A DNA stretch of 64,000 nucleotides from 43-108 sp001915545 (lineage in GTDB: Bacteria; Bacteroidota; Bacteroidia; Bacteroidales; Bacteroidaceae), in contig CABUGV010000003.1 in assembly GCA_902491215.1 (NCBI GenBank), positions 75,519 to 139,518 of the forward strand, read 5' to 3'. Under the pieces are notes generated by a model, which worked only from the letters and a program-made list of their open reading frames with translations, did no database searches and was not told the origin of the DNA. A program made the position numbers and the translations under genes. The number at the start of each line of letters is the position of its first letter. The stretch's first letter is position 1. Below are positions 27,230-35,210 of this stretch, in pieces.

Positions 27230-28222
27230 TTATCTGCCATTTGCAGGTTGTCTTCTTCGTTGAAAATCTCTGTTCGGCCTTACTTTCTGCGGTGCAGTTC
27301 TTATGTTGATTGTCTTTTCTCCTTGATTCTTCTTTCTGAGTTCTTCTGGCGACATATATTTGTCTTTTGAGTCCTCTATAGAATCTTTTGCCAACTTGAA
27401 CTCAAGTTTAGTGCTGTCTCCGAGAACTTTCGTAGTATCACTTGCTTCTGCTTGTGAGCTGCTGTGCATTCTGTAGAGGCTCATGTTTGTTACAGCTGCA
27501 AAGTTGCGCGCATTCTTTTTGCCTGTATAATAGAAGAAGCCTGAAACGCTCTTGATGTCTTCGTCATCGACTGCATTGATTGTAAGTTTCTGTCTTCCAC
27601 TGTAGTTGAACTGTCTTACTGAACTTATAATCTTATCGTTCTTGTATCTGACAGAAAGGCTTACTGTGAGGTAGCAATCGTGCATATCTGCATTTTCAGA
27701 GAACAGATTTATGTCTGTTATCATTACAAAGCTGTCGTGTCTGCGGAAGCTTGTATCAGCATTTATTATGTAGCTTTCTTTGTTGAAAAGAGGATTGTCT
27801 CTCAACAATATAATGTTCGAACCGTTCCAGATGTTGGCTGTATCTCCATTTTCACTGACCATCAAGGACATTTCGTTGCTTCCAGTCTGCATCTGCATCT
27901 CTTCGCATTCCTCATCCAGTCTGACTTTCAGATTGTCGTATATCTTTTTCAACTCTTCAGTGTTGCGAGTGTACCACACCATTGAGGTATCGAAATCGGC
28001 TTTGCTTATTCCGTTGTTCTCGAAAACAGCATCCATGTATTCCTGTTCCATGTATTTCTGGTCTGATTCAAGCCTGGTGACCATTGCTTGGGCAATATAA
28101 TAGTCGTACAGCACTTTCTCCATTTTGGATCTTGACAGTACATGACTTGGTCTTGAATCGCATCCTGAGATTAAGATTGAAAGCACTGCTGCGATTATCT
28201 GGAACAAAAAAATCTTTCTCAT
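27230..28222 (-). CDS. DUF4296 domain lipoprotein
   Basis: The 330-aa protein has a lipoprotein signal, AVLSILISGCDSRP (Cys about residue 21). It is followed by the DUF4296 helical motif SKMEKVLYDYYIAQAMV. In Bacteroidales this family is commonly next to lspA and ileS, as here: it starts 30 bp after lspA on the same strand. The C-terminal ~80 residues are basic and low-complexity (RRRQPANGR end). Function is unknown. Confidence 0.82.
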   Translation of the reverse strand: MRKIFLFQIIAAVLSILISGCDSRPSHVLSRSKMEKVLYDYYIAQAMVTRLESDQKYMEQEYMDAVFENNGISKADFDTSMVWYTRNTEELKKIYDNLKVRLDEECEEMQMQTGSNEMSLMVSENGDTANIWNGSNIILLRDNPLFNKESYIINADTSFRRHDSFVMITDINLFSENADMHDCYLTVSLSVRYKNDKIISSVRQFNYSGRQKLTINAVDDEDIKSVSGFFYYTGKKNARNFAAVTNMSLYRMHSSSQAEASDTTKVLGDSTKLEFKLAKDSIEDSKDKYMSPEELRKKNQGEKTINIRTAPQKVRPNRDFQRRRQPANGR

Positions 28223-28252
28223 TCTTTCAATGGTTTCTGATTGTTGTTAAGT

Positions 28253-28888
28253 TTATTTGTGGAACTCTTTCTTACCTATTTCGCTGACTTCCTTATGATA
28301 GAAAAGTATCAGTGCAATCATTCCGCAACTGATAGAGGCATCAGCAAAATTGAATATAGGACTGAAGAAAATGCAGTGTTCGCCTGCATAAGGCAACCAG
28401 CCGTAGTTCGGCATATCCCATTCTATGAGAGGAAAATAGAACATGTCAACCACACGCCCCATCATGAAACTCTCATACCCTTCACCGAATGGAACAAAGT
28501 CTGCAACCATAGGGTAGTCGGGCGAGTTGAAGATCAAACCATAGAAGAGACTGTCTATGATGTTGCCTGCCGCGCCGGCAATAACAAGCGAAAGACATAC
28601 AATGAATCCTGTTGATTGCAGGCCTTGTTTTATCTGCTTGTGCATGTACCATCCCATGAGGCCTACAAAAATTATTCTGAATATTGTAAGAAAACGCTTC
28701 TCAAACAGTTCCCAACCGAATGCCATTCCTTTGTTCTCCACAAAGAAGATGTAGAACCAGTCGGTTATTCTGATTCTCTCGCCGAGATACATGTTTGTCT
28801 TGACTTCTATCTTTATGATCTGGTCAATAATCAGGACCGCCGCTATTATGATTATGGCAAGCCATCCCTGTTTTTTTTCTAGCTTCAT
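28253..28888 (-). CDS. lspA: Lipoprotein signal peptidase II
   Basis: LspA cleaves prolipoprotein signal peptides in the inner membrane. The 211-aa protein has four hydrophobic helices and the family motifs GAAGNIIDSLFYG and GRVVDMFYF, with catalytic Asp148 and Asp183 (FNFADASI). A Bacteroidales-type insertion lies between the motifs (VADFVPFGEGYES). The downstream gene encodes a lipoprotein. ileS is upstream, 124 bp away across a strong hairpin. Confidence 0.95.
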   Translation of the reverse strand: MKLEKKQGWLAIIIIAAVLIIDQIIKIEVKTNMYLGERIRITDWFYIFFVENKGMAFGWELFEKRFLTIFRIIFVGLMGWYMHKQIKQGLQSTGFIVCLSLVIAGAAGNIIDSLFYGLIFNSPDYPMVADFVPFGEGYESFMMGRVVDMFYFPLIEWDMPNYGWLPYAGEHCIFFSPIFNFADASISCGMIALILFYHKEVSEIGKKEFHK

Positions 28889-28919
28889 CTACTGTAGTGT
28901 CTTGTTTGCATAAACAAAC

Positions 28920-28983
28920 AAGCCGACGAGCGGACAATATTCTGCTGTTTGGACTACATTGATAATTGTCTGTTCGTCGGCTT
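28920..28983. terminator. Long hairpin between ileS and lspA
   Basis: Bases 28920-28938 pair with 28965-28983: AAGCCGACGA and GACAAT both match, with a 3-nt internal mismatch. It sits 30 bp after the ileS stop and about 30 bp before lspA. It could terminate or attenuate read-through into lspA, or mark the site of a lost intervening gene. Confidence 0.6.
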
Positions 28984-29012
28984 ATCTGAACATTTGTTTC
29001 TATATGTTTCCG

Positions 29013-32000
29013 TTATGCTTTTTCAATCTTGATGTTGGCCTTGAAGTCCTCGAAATCAACTTCAGTACCTTCAACATTGTCGCAAACGTTAAGTTCGTTG
29101 GCGAGAACCTGAACGCAAATGTATTCCTTATAACCGTTGATGGCTTCTGAGAGTGCCGGAACATTAGAAATCTCAACCTTGATGCGGTCGGTGATTTCAA
29201 GTCCGCTGTCTTTACGTATAGCCTGTATTCTCTTGACGATTTCACGTGCGAAACCTTCGTTCTTGAGTTCGTCCGTGATTTCAATGTCGAGAGCAACGGT
29301 GAGAGTTCCTTCATTTGCTACAGTCCATCCTGGTATGTCCTCGCTGATGATGTCAACGTCTGAAGCTTCAACAGTAACTTCCTGTCCGCCTGCAATCAGA
29401 TTTATAGACTGATTCTTTTCCAGTTCTGCAATCTGTGCCTGCTCCATAGCAGCAACCGCATCGGCAACGGCCTTCATCATCTTTCCGAACTTCTTGCCCA
29501 TAACTCTGAAGTTGCACTTCACCTTCTTTACGAGCATGCCTTCGCCTTCAACGAACTTCAGTTCCTTAACATTGACTTCGTCCAGGATAAGCTGTTTCAT
29601 CGATTCGATGCGCTCTTTCTGAACATTGTCTGTGTAAGGTATTGATATGCACTGCAGTGGCTGACGTACGATTATTTTCTCCTTTTTACGGAGCGACAAT
29701 ACCATTGATGTAATCTGCTGAGCAAGTGTCATTCTCTGTTCGAGTTCCTTGTCACAGAGTTCTTCCTTGAATTCTGGGAATCTGGAGAGATGTACAGACT
29801 TGACATTGTCTCTTCCTGTTGTATTGATGAGGTCCATGTACAGACGGTCTGCGTAGAACGGAGCTATAGGAGCGATAAGCTTTGCAACTGTTTCCAAACA
29901 AGTGTAGAGTGTCTGGTATGCTGAAATCTTATCTTTAGACATGCTGCTTACCCAGAAACGTTTGCGGTTGAGTCGTACGTACCAGTTGCTCATGTTGTCT
30001 ATTACGAAAGTCTGAATCAGACGTCCAGCCTTTGTAGGCTCGTATTCTTCGAAGCTTTCGTTGACGTTCTTCACGAGTGTGTTGAGTTCAGAAAGAATCC
30101 ATCTGTCGATTTCCGGACGTTCGTTGATTGGTACGTCTGGTTCACTGTATGTGAATCCGTCGACATTTGCATACATTGTGAAGAATGAGTATGTCTGGAA
30201 CAGTTTTCCGAAGAAAGTACGGCTTACATCTGCAACTCCAGCTTCATCGAAACGAAGGTCATCCCATGGCTGTGAGTTTGTTATCATGTACCAGCGTACT
30301 CCGTCAGAACCGAATTTCTCGATTGCTCCGAACGGATCGACTGCATTTCCAAGTCTCTTGGACATCTTCATTCCGTTCTTGTCGAGTACAAGTCCGTTTG
30401 AAATTACAGCCTTGTAAGCTACACTGTCGAACACCATTGTAGATATTGCATGCAGTGTGAAGAACCATCCGCGTGTCTGATCGACGCCTTCTGCGATGAA
30501 GTCGGCAGGGTAGACCTTCTTTTCATCGAAAGCCTTCTTGTTTTCGAACGGATAGTGAATCTGTGCGTAAGGCATTGCACCAGAGTCGAACCACACGTCA
30601 ATAAGGTCGGTTTCTCTCTGAAGAACGTTTCCTGTTGCAGAAACAAGTTTGATATTGTCCACGTAAGGGCGGTGCAAGTCAATCTTGTCGTAGTTTTCCT
30701 GACTGTAATCTCCTGGGACGAATCCTTTGTCCTTGAGAGGGTTAGATTCCATTACGCCAGCAGCAACAGCTTTTTCTATTTCGTTGTACAGCTCTTCCAC
30801 GCTGCCTATGCAGATTTCTTCTCTTGTTTCCTTGTTTCTCCATATTGGAAGCGGTGTTCCCCAGTAGCGGCTTCGGCTGAGGTTCCAGTCGTTGAGGTTT
30901 TCAAGCCACTTTCCGAAACGTCCAGTTCCAGTTGATTCCGGTTTCCAGTTGATGGTCTTGTTGAGTTCCACCATTCTGTCCTTGCAAGCTGTAGAACGAA
31001 TGAACCAGCTGTCCAATGGATAATAGAGCACAGGCTTGTCTGTACGCCAGCAATGAGGATAGTTGTGCACATGCTTCTCTATCTTGTATGCTTCACCGGC
31101 CATCTTCATCTCCATGCAGATTACGATGTTCAGATCTTCAGCCTTTTGTGCTTCCTTCTCATCGTATTTTCCATCCTTGTTGAACTTAGGATCGTATGCG
31201 TTCTTTACGTAATCGCCTTCGTGCTTCTTGTAAGCTTCTACATTGACGCATGACTTTACGAAATTGTCATCGCAGTCGCTCAGCAAGTAATATTTTCCTG
31301 AAAGGTCAACCATTGGTCTGGTCTCACCGCTCTTGTTTATCATGAACAATGACGGTATCTCAGATGCTTTGGCAACTTTTGCGTCGTCTGCACCGAATGT
31401 AGGTGCAATATGTACGATACCAGTACCATCCTCTGTGGTCACATAGTCTCCAGGTATTACTCTGAATGCCTTGCTTTCAAGTGAGGCAAAAGTGTCGTGT
31501 CCGCAAGTGAAGCACTTGTCAGTATTCTCTTCTGCAAATTTCTTTACGAATGCGGCAGCATTGTCGTCCACTTTCTCGAGCGGTTTTACCCAAGGCATGA
31601 GCTGTTCGTAGTGCATGCCCACGAGGTCTGTACCTACATATTCGCCTACAATCTTGTAAGGTATAACTTTTTCGCCGTGCTTGTATGCATCAAGCGGCAT
31701 GTTTTCGCCTTCCGGATTGAGGTAAGCCGATAGTCTCGACTTTGCCATAACAGCAGTGATAGGGCTGTCGTTGTACGGGTTGTAAGTCTGTACAGCCACA
31801 TAGTCAATCTTCGGACCAACGCAGAGAGCTGTATTTGAAGGAAGTGTCCATGGGGTAGTGGTCCATGCCAGGAAGCAAGGAGTTCCCCACTGAGCCATTT
31901 CCGGTTTTGGATCAATAATCTTGAATTGTGCTGTTACCGTAGTGTCCTTGACATCTCGGTAGCATCCAGGCTGGTTGAGCTCATGGCTGCTGAGTCCTGT

Positions 32001-32564
32001 TCCTGCTGCAGGAGAGTACGGCTGTATGGTGTAGCCCTTGTAGAGGAGATTCTTCTTGTAGAGTTCCTTGAGCAGATACCAGAGTGTTTCTATATATTTG
32101 TTGTCGTATGTGATGTACGGATGCTCAAGGTCGACCCAATATCCCATCTTGTGGCTGAGGTCAGTCCACTCAGATGTGTACATCATCACGTTCTTGCGGC
32201 ATCTTTGGTTGTAGTCCTCGATAGAAATAGTTTTGCCGATGTCCTCTTTTGTTATGCCGAGTTCTTTTTCCACACCAAGTTCAACAGGAAGTCCGTGTGT
32301 GTCCCATCCGGCCTTTCTGTTTACCTGAAAACCTTTCATAGTCTTGAAACGGCAGAAAACATCCTTGATTGAGCGTGCCATTACATGGTGTATGCCCGGA
32401 TGTCCGTTTGCCGATGGCGGTCCTTCGAAGAATATAAATGATGGACAGCCTTCTCTTTCTGTGATGCTCTTGTGGAATACATCTTCGTTATCCCACTCTT
32501 TCAGTACTTCCTTGTTTACTTCAGACAAGTTGAATTTAGTACGTTCTGCAAATTTTTTTGCCAT
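29013..32564 (-). CDS. ileS: Isoleucyl-tRNA synthetase
   Basis: IleRS charges tRNA-Ile. The 1183-aa protein has the HIGH-type motif PSANGHPGIHH near residue 50 and the KMSKS-type motif GMKMSKRLGN near residue 735. The CP1 editing domain (WTTTPWTLPSN) lies between, and a long C-terminal tRNA-binding region follows. The length and the absence of the bacterial zinc-finger end match the longer eukaryote-like IleRS class found in Bacteroidetes. It is followed by lspA and a DUF4296 gene. Confidence 0.97.
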   Translation of the reverse strand: MAKKFAERTKFNLSEVNKEVLKEWDNEDVFHKSITEREGCPSFIFFEGPPSANGHPGIHHVMARSIKDVFCRFKTMKGFQVNRKAGWDTHGLPVELGVEKELGITKEDIGKTISIEDYNQRCRKNVMMYTSEWTDLSHKMGYWVDLEHPYITYDNKYIETLWYLLKELYKKNLLYKGYTIQPYSPAAGTGLSSHELNQPGCYRDVKDTTVTAQFKIIDPKPEMAQWGTPCFLAWTTTPWTLPSNTALCVGPKIDYVAVQTYNPYNDSPITAVMAKSRLSAYLNPEGENMPLDAYKHGEKVIPYKIVGEYVGTDLVGMHYEQLMPWVKPLEKVDDNAAAFVKKFAEENTDKCFTCGHDTFASLESKAFRVIPGDYVTTEDGTGIVHIAPTFGADDAKVAKASEIPSLFMINKSGETRPMVDLSGKYYLLSDCDDNFVKSCVNVEAYKKHEGDYVKNAYDPKFNKDGKYDEKEAQKAEDLNIVICMEMKMAGEAYKIEKHVHNYPHCWRTDKPVLYYPLDSWFIRSTACKDRMVELNKTINWKPESTGTGRFGKWLENLNDWNLSRSRYWGTPLPIWRNKETREEICIGSVEELYNEIEKAVAAGVMESNPLKDKGFVPGDYSQENYDKIDLHRPYVDNIKLVSATGNVLQRETDLIDVWFDSGAMPYAQIHYPFENKKAFDEKKVYPADFIAEGVDQTRGWFFTLHAISTMVFDSVAYKAVISNGLVLDKNGMKMSKRLGNAVDPFGAIEKFGSDGVRWYMITNSQPWDDLRFDEAGVADVSRTFFGKLFQTYSFFTMYANVDGFTYSEPDVPINERPEIDRWILSELNTLVKNVNESFEEYEPTKAGRLIQTFVIDNMSNWYVRLNRKRFWVSSMSKDKISAYQTLYTCLETVAKLIAPIAPFYADRLYMDLINTTGRDNVKSVHLSRFPEFKEELCDKELEQRMTLAQQITSMVLSLRKKEKIIVRQPLQCISIPYTDNVQKERIESMKQLILDEVNVKELKFVEGEGMLVKKVKCNFRVMGKKFGKMMKAVADAVAAMEQAQIAELEKNQSINLIAGGQEVTVEASDVDIISEDIPGWTVANEGTLTVALDIEITDELKNEGFAREIVKRIQAIRKDSGLEITDRIKVEISNVPALSEAINGYKEYICVQVLANELNVCDNVEGTEVDFEDFKANIKIEKA

Positions 32565-32620
32565 CTTTATTTTGTTTTATCTTATTTTCTGTCTACGGCC
32601 TTCCTTATTTTCATGACAAA

Positions 32621-32649
32621 TACAGGTCTGCATATTGTGCAGGCCTGTA
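32621..32649. terminator. Hairpin between pyrI and ileS
   Basis: TACAGGTCTGCA (32621-32632) pairs with TGCAGGCCTGTA (32638-32649), with one G-U pair and a 5-nt loop. On the minus strand it follows pyrI by about 30 bp and may end the pyrBI transcript before ileS. Confidence 0.55.
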
Positions 32650-32679
32650 CTTTTGTTTTGTCTGTTCCGGCCTTTGTGC

Positions 32680-33141
32680 TTATACAAGTTTTATGTTGTC
32701 GATGCACTGTTCCTTGCCGCAGTAGTGGCATTTCAGTATGCCGTGTTCTTTGTCTACTACATTGAATACAGTCTTCATAGGCTCGTTGTTTGTGATGCAG
32801 ACAGGGTTTGCGCATTTCACAACGTTTGTAAGTGAATCTGGAAGCTTGATTTCCTTCTTCTCTACAACCTCGTAATCCTTTATTATGTTGAGCCTTACGT
32901 TTGGACATACAACAGAAAGTCTGCTGATTTCCTCATCTGTGAAGAATCGGCCCGAAACCTTTATAAGTCCTTTCTTCCCGATTTTTTTGCTGGTGAAGTT
33001 GTTTCCTATGGTTACGGATTCTTCGCACTTGTCCAGATGCAGAAGTGATACGACCGTAAATAATTTTTCTGTTGGTATATGGTCAATCACAGTACCGTTC
33101 TCAAGTGCTGTGACCTGCAGATCTTTTCTCTTCTCTTTCAT
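32680..33141 (-). CDS. pyrI: Aspartate carbamoyltransferase regulatory subunit
   Basis: PyrI binds nucleotides and controls PyrB activity in pyrimidine synthesis. The 153-aa protein has the allosteric N-terminal domain (NGTVIDHIPTEKLF). The C-terminal zinc domain carries four cysteines, in CANPVC and CHYCGKEQC-type spacing. It lies 80 bp after pyrB on the same strand, the usual pyrBI pairing. Length is normal. Confidence 0.96.
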   Translation of the reverse strand: MKEKRKDLQVTALENGTVIDHIPTEKLFTVVSLLHLDKCEESVTIGNNFTSKKIGKKGLIKVSGRFFTDEEISRLSVVCPNVRLNIIKDYEVVEKKEIKLPDSLTNVVKCANPVCITNNEPMKTVFNVVDKEHGILKCHYCGKEQCIDNIKLV

Positions 33142-33221
33142 CTTGATATTCAGTTTTGAGTTTAGAAAATTTATTTATATTAAACAGATACACAGAATGT
33201 TGAGTGCTCTGACTTGAATTG

Positions 33222-34169
33222 TTACTCAATGATTGTCTTGTCGTTTTTGATATCATCGAGCGTAATTCCAAGCACATCGCAGATGAGTGCCTGTCTTGCA
33301 TACAGACCGTTGCGTGCCTGTTCGAAATAGTATGCATGTTTTGATTCGTCCACATCATATTCTATTTCGTTTACGCGTGGCAGCGGGTGAAGAATCTTCA
33401 TGTTGTCACGGCATTTTGTAAGCATGTCTGCGCGGAGAATGTAAGCGTCTTTCACGCGCTCATACTCCATGAGATCAGTAAATCTTTCGCGCTGCACACG
33501 TGTCATGTACAAAATGTCGGCATCAGCAATGGTGTCCTCTGTGAAGTCGTTCTGTTCAATATATTTTATATTGTTAATCTTGCAGTATATCTTGTATTCC
33601 TCCGGCATTTCCAATTCTTTAGGAGCTATGAAATGGAATGTAGGATTGTACTTTCTCATAGACATCAGCAATGAATGCACTGTTCTTCCGTATTTGAGGT
33701 CTCCAACCATGTATATGTTCAGGTTTTCGAGTGTGCCCTGAGTCTTGTAGATAGAATACAGGTCAAGCATTGTCTGCGAAGGGTGGAGGTTCGATCCGTC
33801 TCCAGCGTTGATAATAGGGATGTCTGTCACTTCGCTGGCATATTGTGCGGCGCCTTCCAGCTTGTGTCTCATGACAATGACGTCGGCATAATTGCTGACC
33901 ATTTTGATGGTATCTTTCAGCGTTTCTCCTTTTGATGAACTGGTAGCCTTCGGATCGGAGAATCCTATTACTCTTGCTCCGAGTCTGTTTGCCGCAGTCT
34001 CAAAGCTGAGTCGTGTTCTTGTAGACGGCTCGAAAAAGAGTGTTGCAACTACTTTGCCTTCCAGAGTTTTTCTGTTTGGTCTTTTCTCGAATTCAGCGGC
34101 CATGTCCAGGAGATATTGGATCTTTTCTCTTGAATAGTCTGCTATTGATACAATGCTTCTGTTTCCCAT
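33222..34169 (-). CDS. pyrB: Aspartate carbamoyltransferase catalytic subunit
   Basis: PyrB joins carbamoyl phosphate and aspartate in pyrimidine synthesis. From ATG 34169 the chain is 315 aa, starting MGNRSIVSIADYSREK. It contains the carbamoyl-phosphate loop FFEPSTRTRLSFE and the lysine loop KATSSSKGET, then HPSQTMLDL and LPRVNEIEYDVD. The frame is open up to 34241, but the extra 24 residues do not fit the family and would overlap the promoter. It forms a unit with pyrI. Confidence 0.97.
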   Translation of the reverse strand: MGNRSIVSIADYSREKIQYLLDMAAEFEKRPNRKTLEGKVVATLFFEPSTRTRLSFETAANRLGARVIGFSDPKATSSSKGETLKDTIKMVSNYADVIVMRHKLEGAAQYASEVTDIPIINAGDGSNLHPSQTMLDLYSIYKTQGTLENLNIYMVGDLKYGRTVHSLLMSMRKYNPTFHFIAPKELEMPEEYKIYCKINNIKYIEQNDFTEDTIADADILYMTRVQRERFTDLMEYERVKDAYILRADMLTKCRDNMKILHPLPRVNEIEYDVDESKHAYYFEQARNGLYARQALICDVLGITLDDIKNDKTIIE

Positions 34170-34206
34170 ATTTTGGCTCAAATAATGTGGTTGTTTATTT
34201 GAAATG

Positions 34207-34238
34207 CAAATATACAGATTTCTCAAAAAAATATGAAA
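34207..34238 (-). promoter_or_regulatory. pyrB promoter
   Basis: The minus strand has TATATTTG (34207-34214), matching TAnnTTTG, with TTTC at 34235-34238 separated by 20 bp. It would place transcription start close to 34200, about 30 nt before ATG 34169. Confidence 0.6.
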
Positions 34239-34347
34239 CATTTAGCTCGATTGCTTTCTGTTTCTATTCGCATCTTCAAAGTCTAGCGTATGTACCTTTG
34301 TTTTTGATATGTTCAGGTGCTTAATGTCGGTATTAAGGTAAATCTAT

Positions 34348-34390
34348 AAAAAAAGCCATGCCGGATTGTGTCCGACATGGCATCTTTTTT
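34348..34390. terminator. rpsP terminator
   Basis: GCCATGCCGGA (34355-34365) pairs with TCCGACATGGC (34371-34381), flanked by an A run on the left and a T run on the right. In the rpsP direction the stem is followed by seven T. It can act on both strands. Confidence 0.85.
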
Positions 34391-34421
34391 ATCCTTCAGT
34401 ATTTTTCTGATGGATTTTCCA

Positions 34422-34949
34422 TTAAGCTTCAGCTGGTGCTTCTTCAGCAGCTTCTTCTGTCTGAGCTGCTTCAGCCTTTGCTGCTTCTGCAGCGGCCTTC
34501 TTTTCAGCAACCTTCTTTGCTATTTCTTCATTTGTCTTCTTTTCAGAAGCTATACGTGCTTCGTAAGCAGCCTTCTTGTCTGAAGCCAATTTCTCAGAAA
34601 CAGCGTTGAGCTTGTTCTGCTTTTCAGTCTTCCAAGCATTGAACTTAGCTTCTGCAGTAGCTTCGTCGAAAGCGCCTTTTTTTACACCTCCAAGAAGGTG
34701 CTTCTTCATGTATACGCCTTCAGATGAAAGAATGTTGCGTGCTGTGTCTGTAGGCTGTGCTCCTGCCAATACCCAGTGAAGTGCACGTTCAAAGTTCAAA
34801 TCAATTGTTGAAGGATTTGTGTTCGGATTGTAAGTACCGATTTTTTCAATAAAGCGACCATCACGTGGTGCTCTTACGTCTGCTATCACGATCGAATAGA
34901 AAGCGTAGTTCTTACGTCCGTGACGCTGCAATCTGATTTTAGTTGCCAT
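34422..34949 (-). CDS. rpsP: 30S ribosomal protein S16 with long acidic/alanine tail
   Basis: The first ~85 residues are canonical S16: MATKIRLQRHGRKNYAFYSI, then VADxRAPRDGRFIEKIGTYN and PTDTARNILSS. The remaining ~90 residues are a Lys/Ala/Glu-rich helical extension ending EEAAEEAPAEA. Such extensions are known in Bacteroidetes S16. The protein is encoded alone, with a canonical promoter and a strong terminator. Confidence 0.97.
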   Translation of the reverse strand: MATKIRLQRHGRKNYAFYSIVIADVRAPRDGRFIEKIGTYNPNTNPSTIDLNFERALHWVLAGAQPTDTARNILSSEGVYMKKHLLGGVKKGAFDEATAEAKFNAWKTEKQNKLNAVSEKLASDKKAAYEARIASEKKTNEEIAKKVAEKKAAAEAAKAEAAQTEEAAEEAPAEA

Positions 34950-35009
34950 TTTGTTTTGGTAAATTAAAGTTTATGATTTGAATATGTCGCCATCTCGTGA
35001 CGACGGCTG

Positions 35010-35040
35010 CAAAATTACGTAATTTGCATTAAATGACAAA
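35010..35040 (-). promoter_or_regulatory. rpsP promoter (canonical Bacteroidetes type)
   Basis: The minus strand shows TTTG (35037-35040), a 19-bp spacer, then TAATTTTG (35010-35017). Spacing and sequence match the -33/-7 consensus. The start site would be near 35003, giving a leader of about 50 nt. Confidence 0.8.
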
Positions 35041-35098
35041 GTTTTGTTGCGTGTTTTTTATCTTCAATATTGCTGTGAAACAGACTTTTGGACGCCTG

Positions 35099-35131
35099 TT
35101 GGATTTATTTGTTGTTTTTTTCTTATTTTTG
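35099..35131 (+). promoter_or_regulatory. Promoter of the TonB-dependent receptor gene
   Basis: TTGG (35099-35102), a 21-bp spacer and TATTTTTG (35124-35131) fit the Bacteroidetes promoter. The leader to ATG 35211 is about 70-75 nt. Confidence 0.6.
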
Positions 35132-35210
35132 CATAGTATTGTGATTGTTTATTGTGCTTTTAAACTTTTACAACCTTTACTGACCTGCTAAACCTAAAAA
35201 ACAGTTTGCA

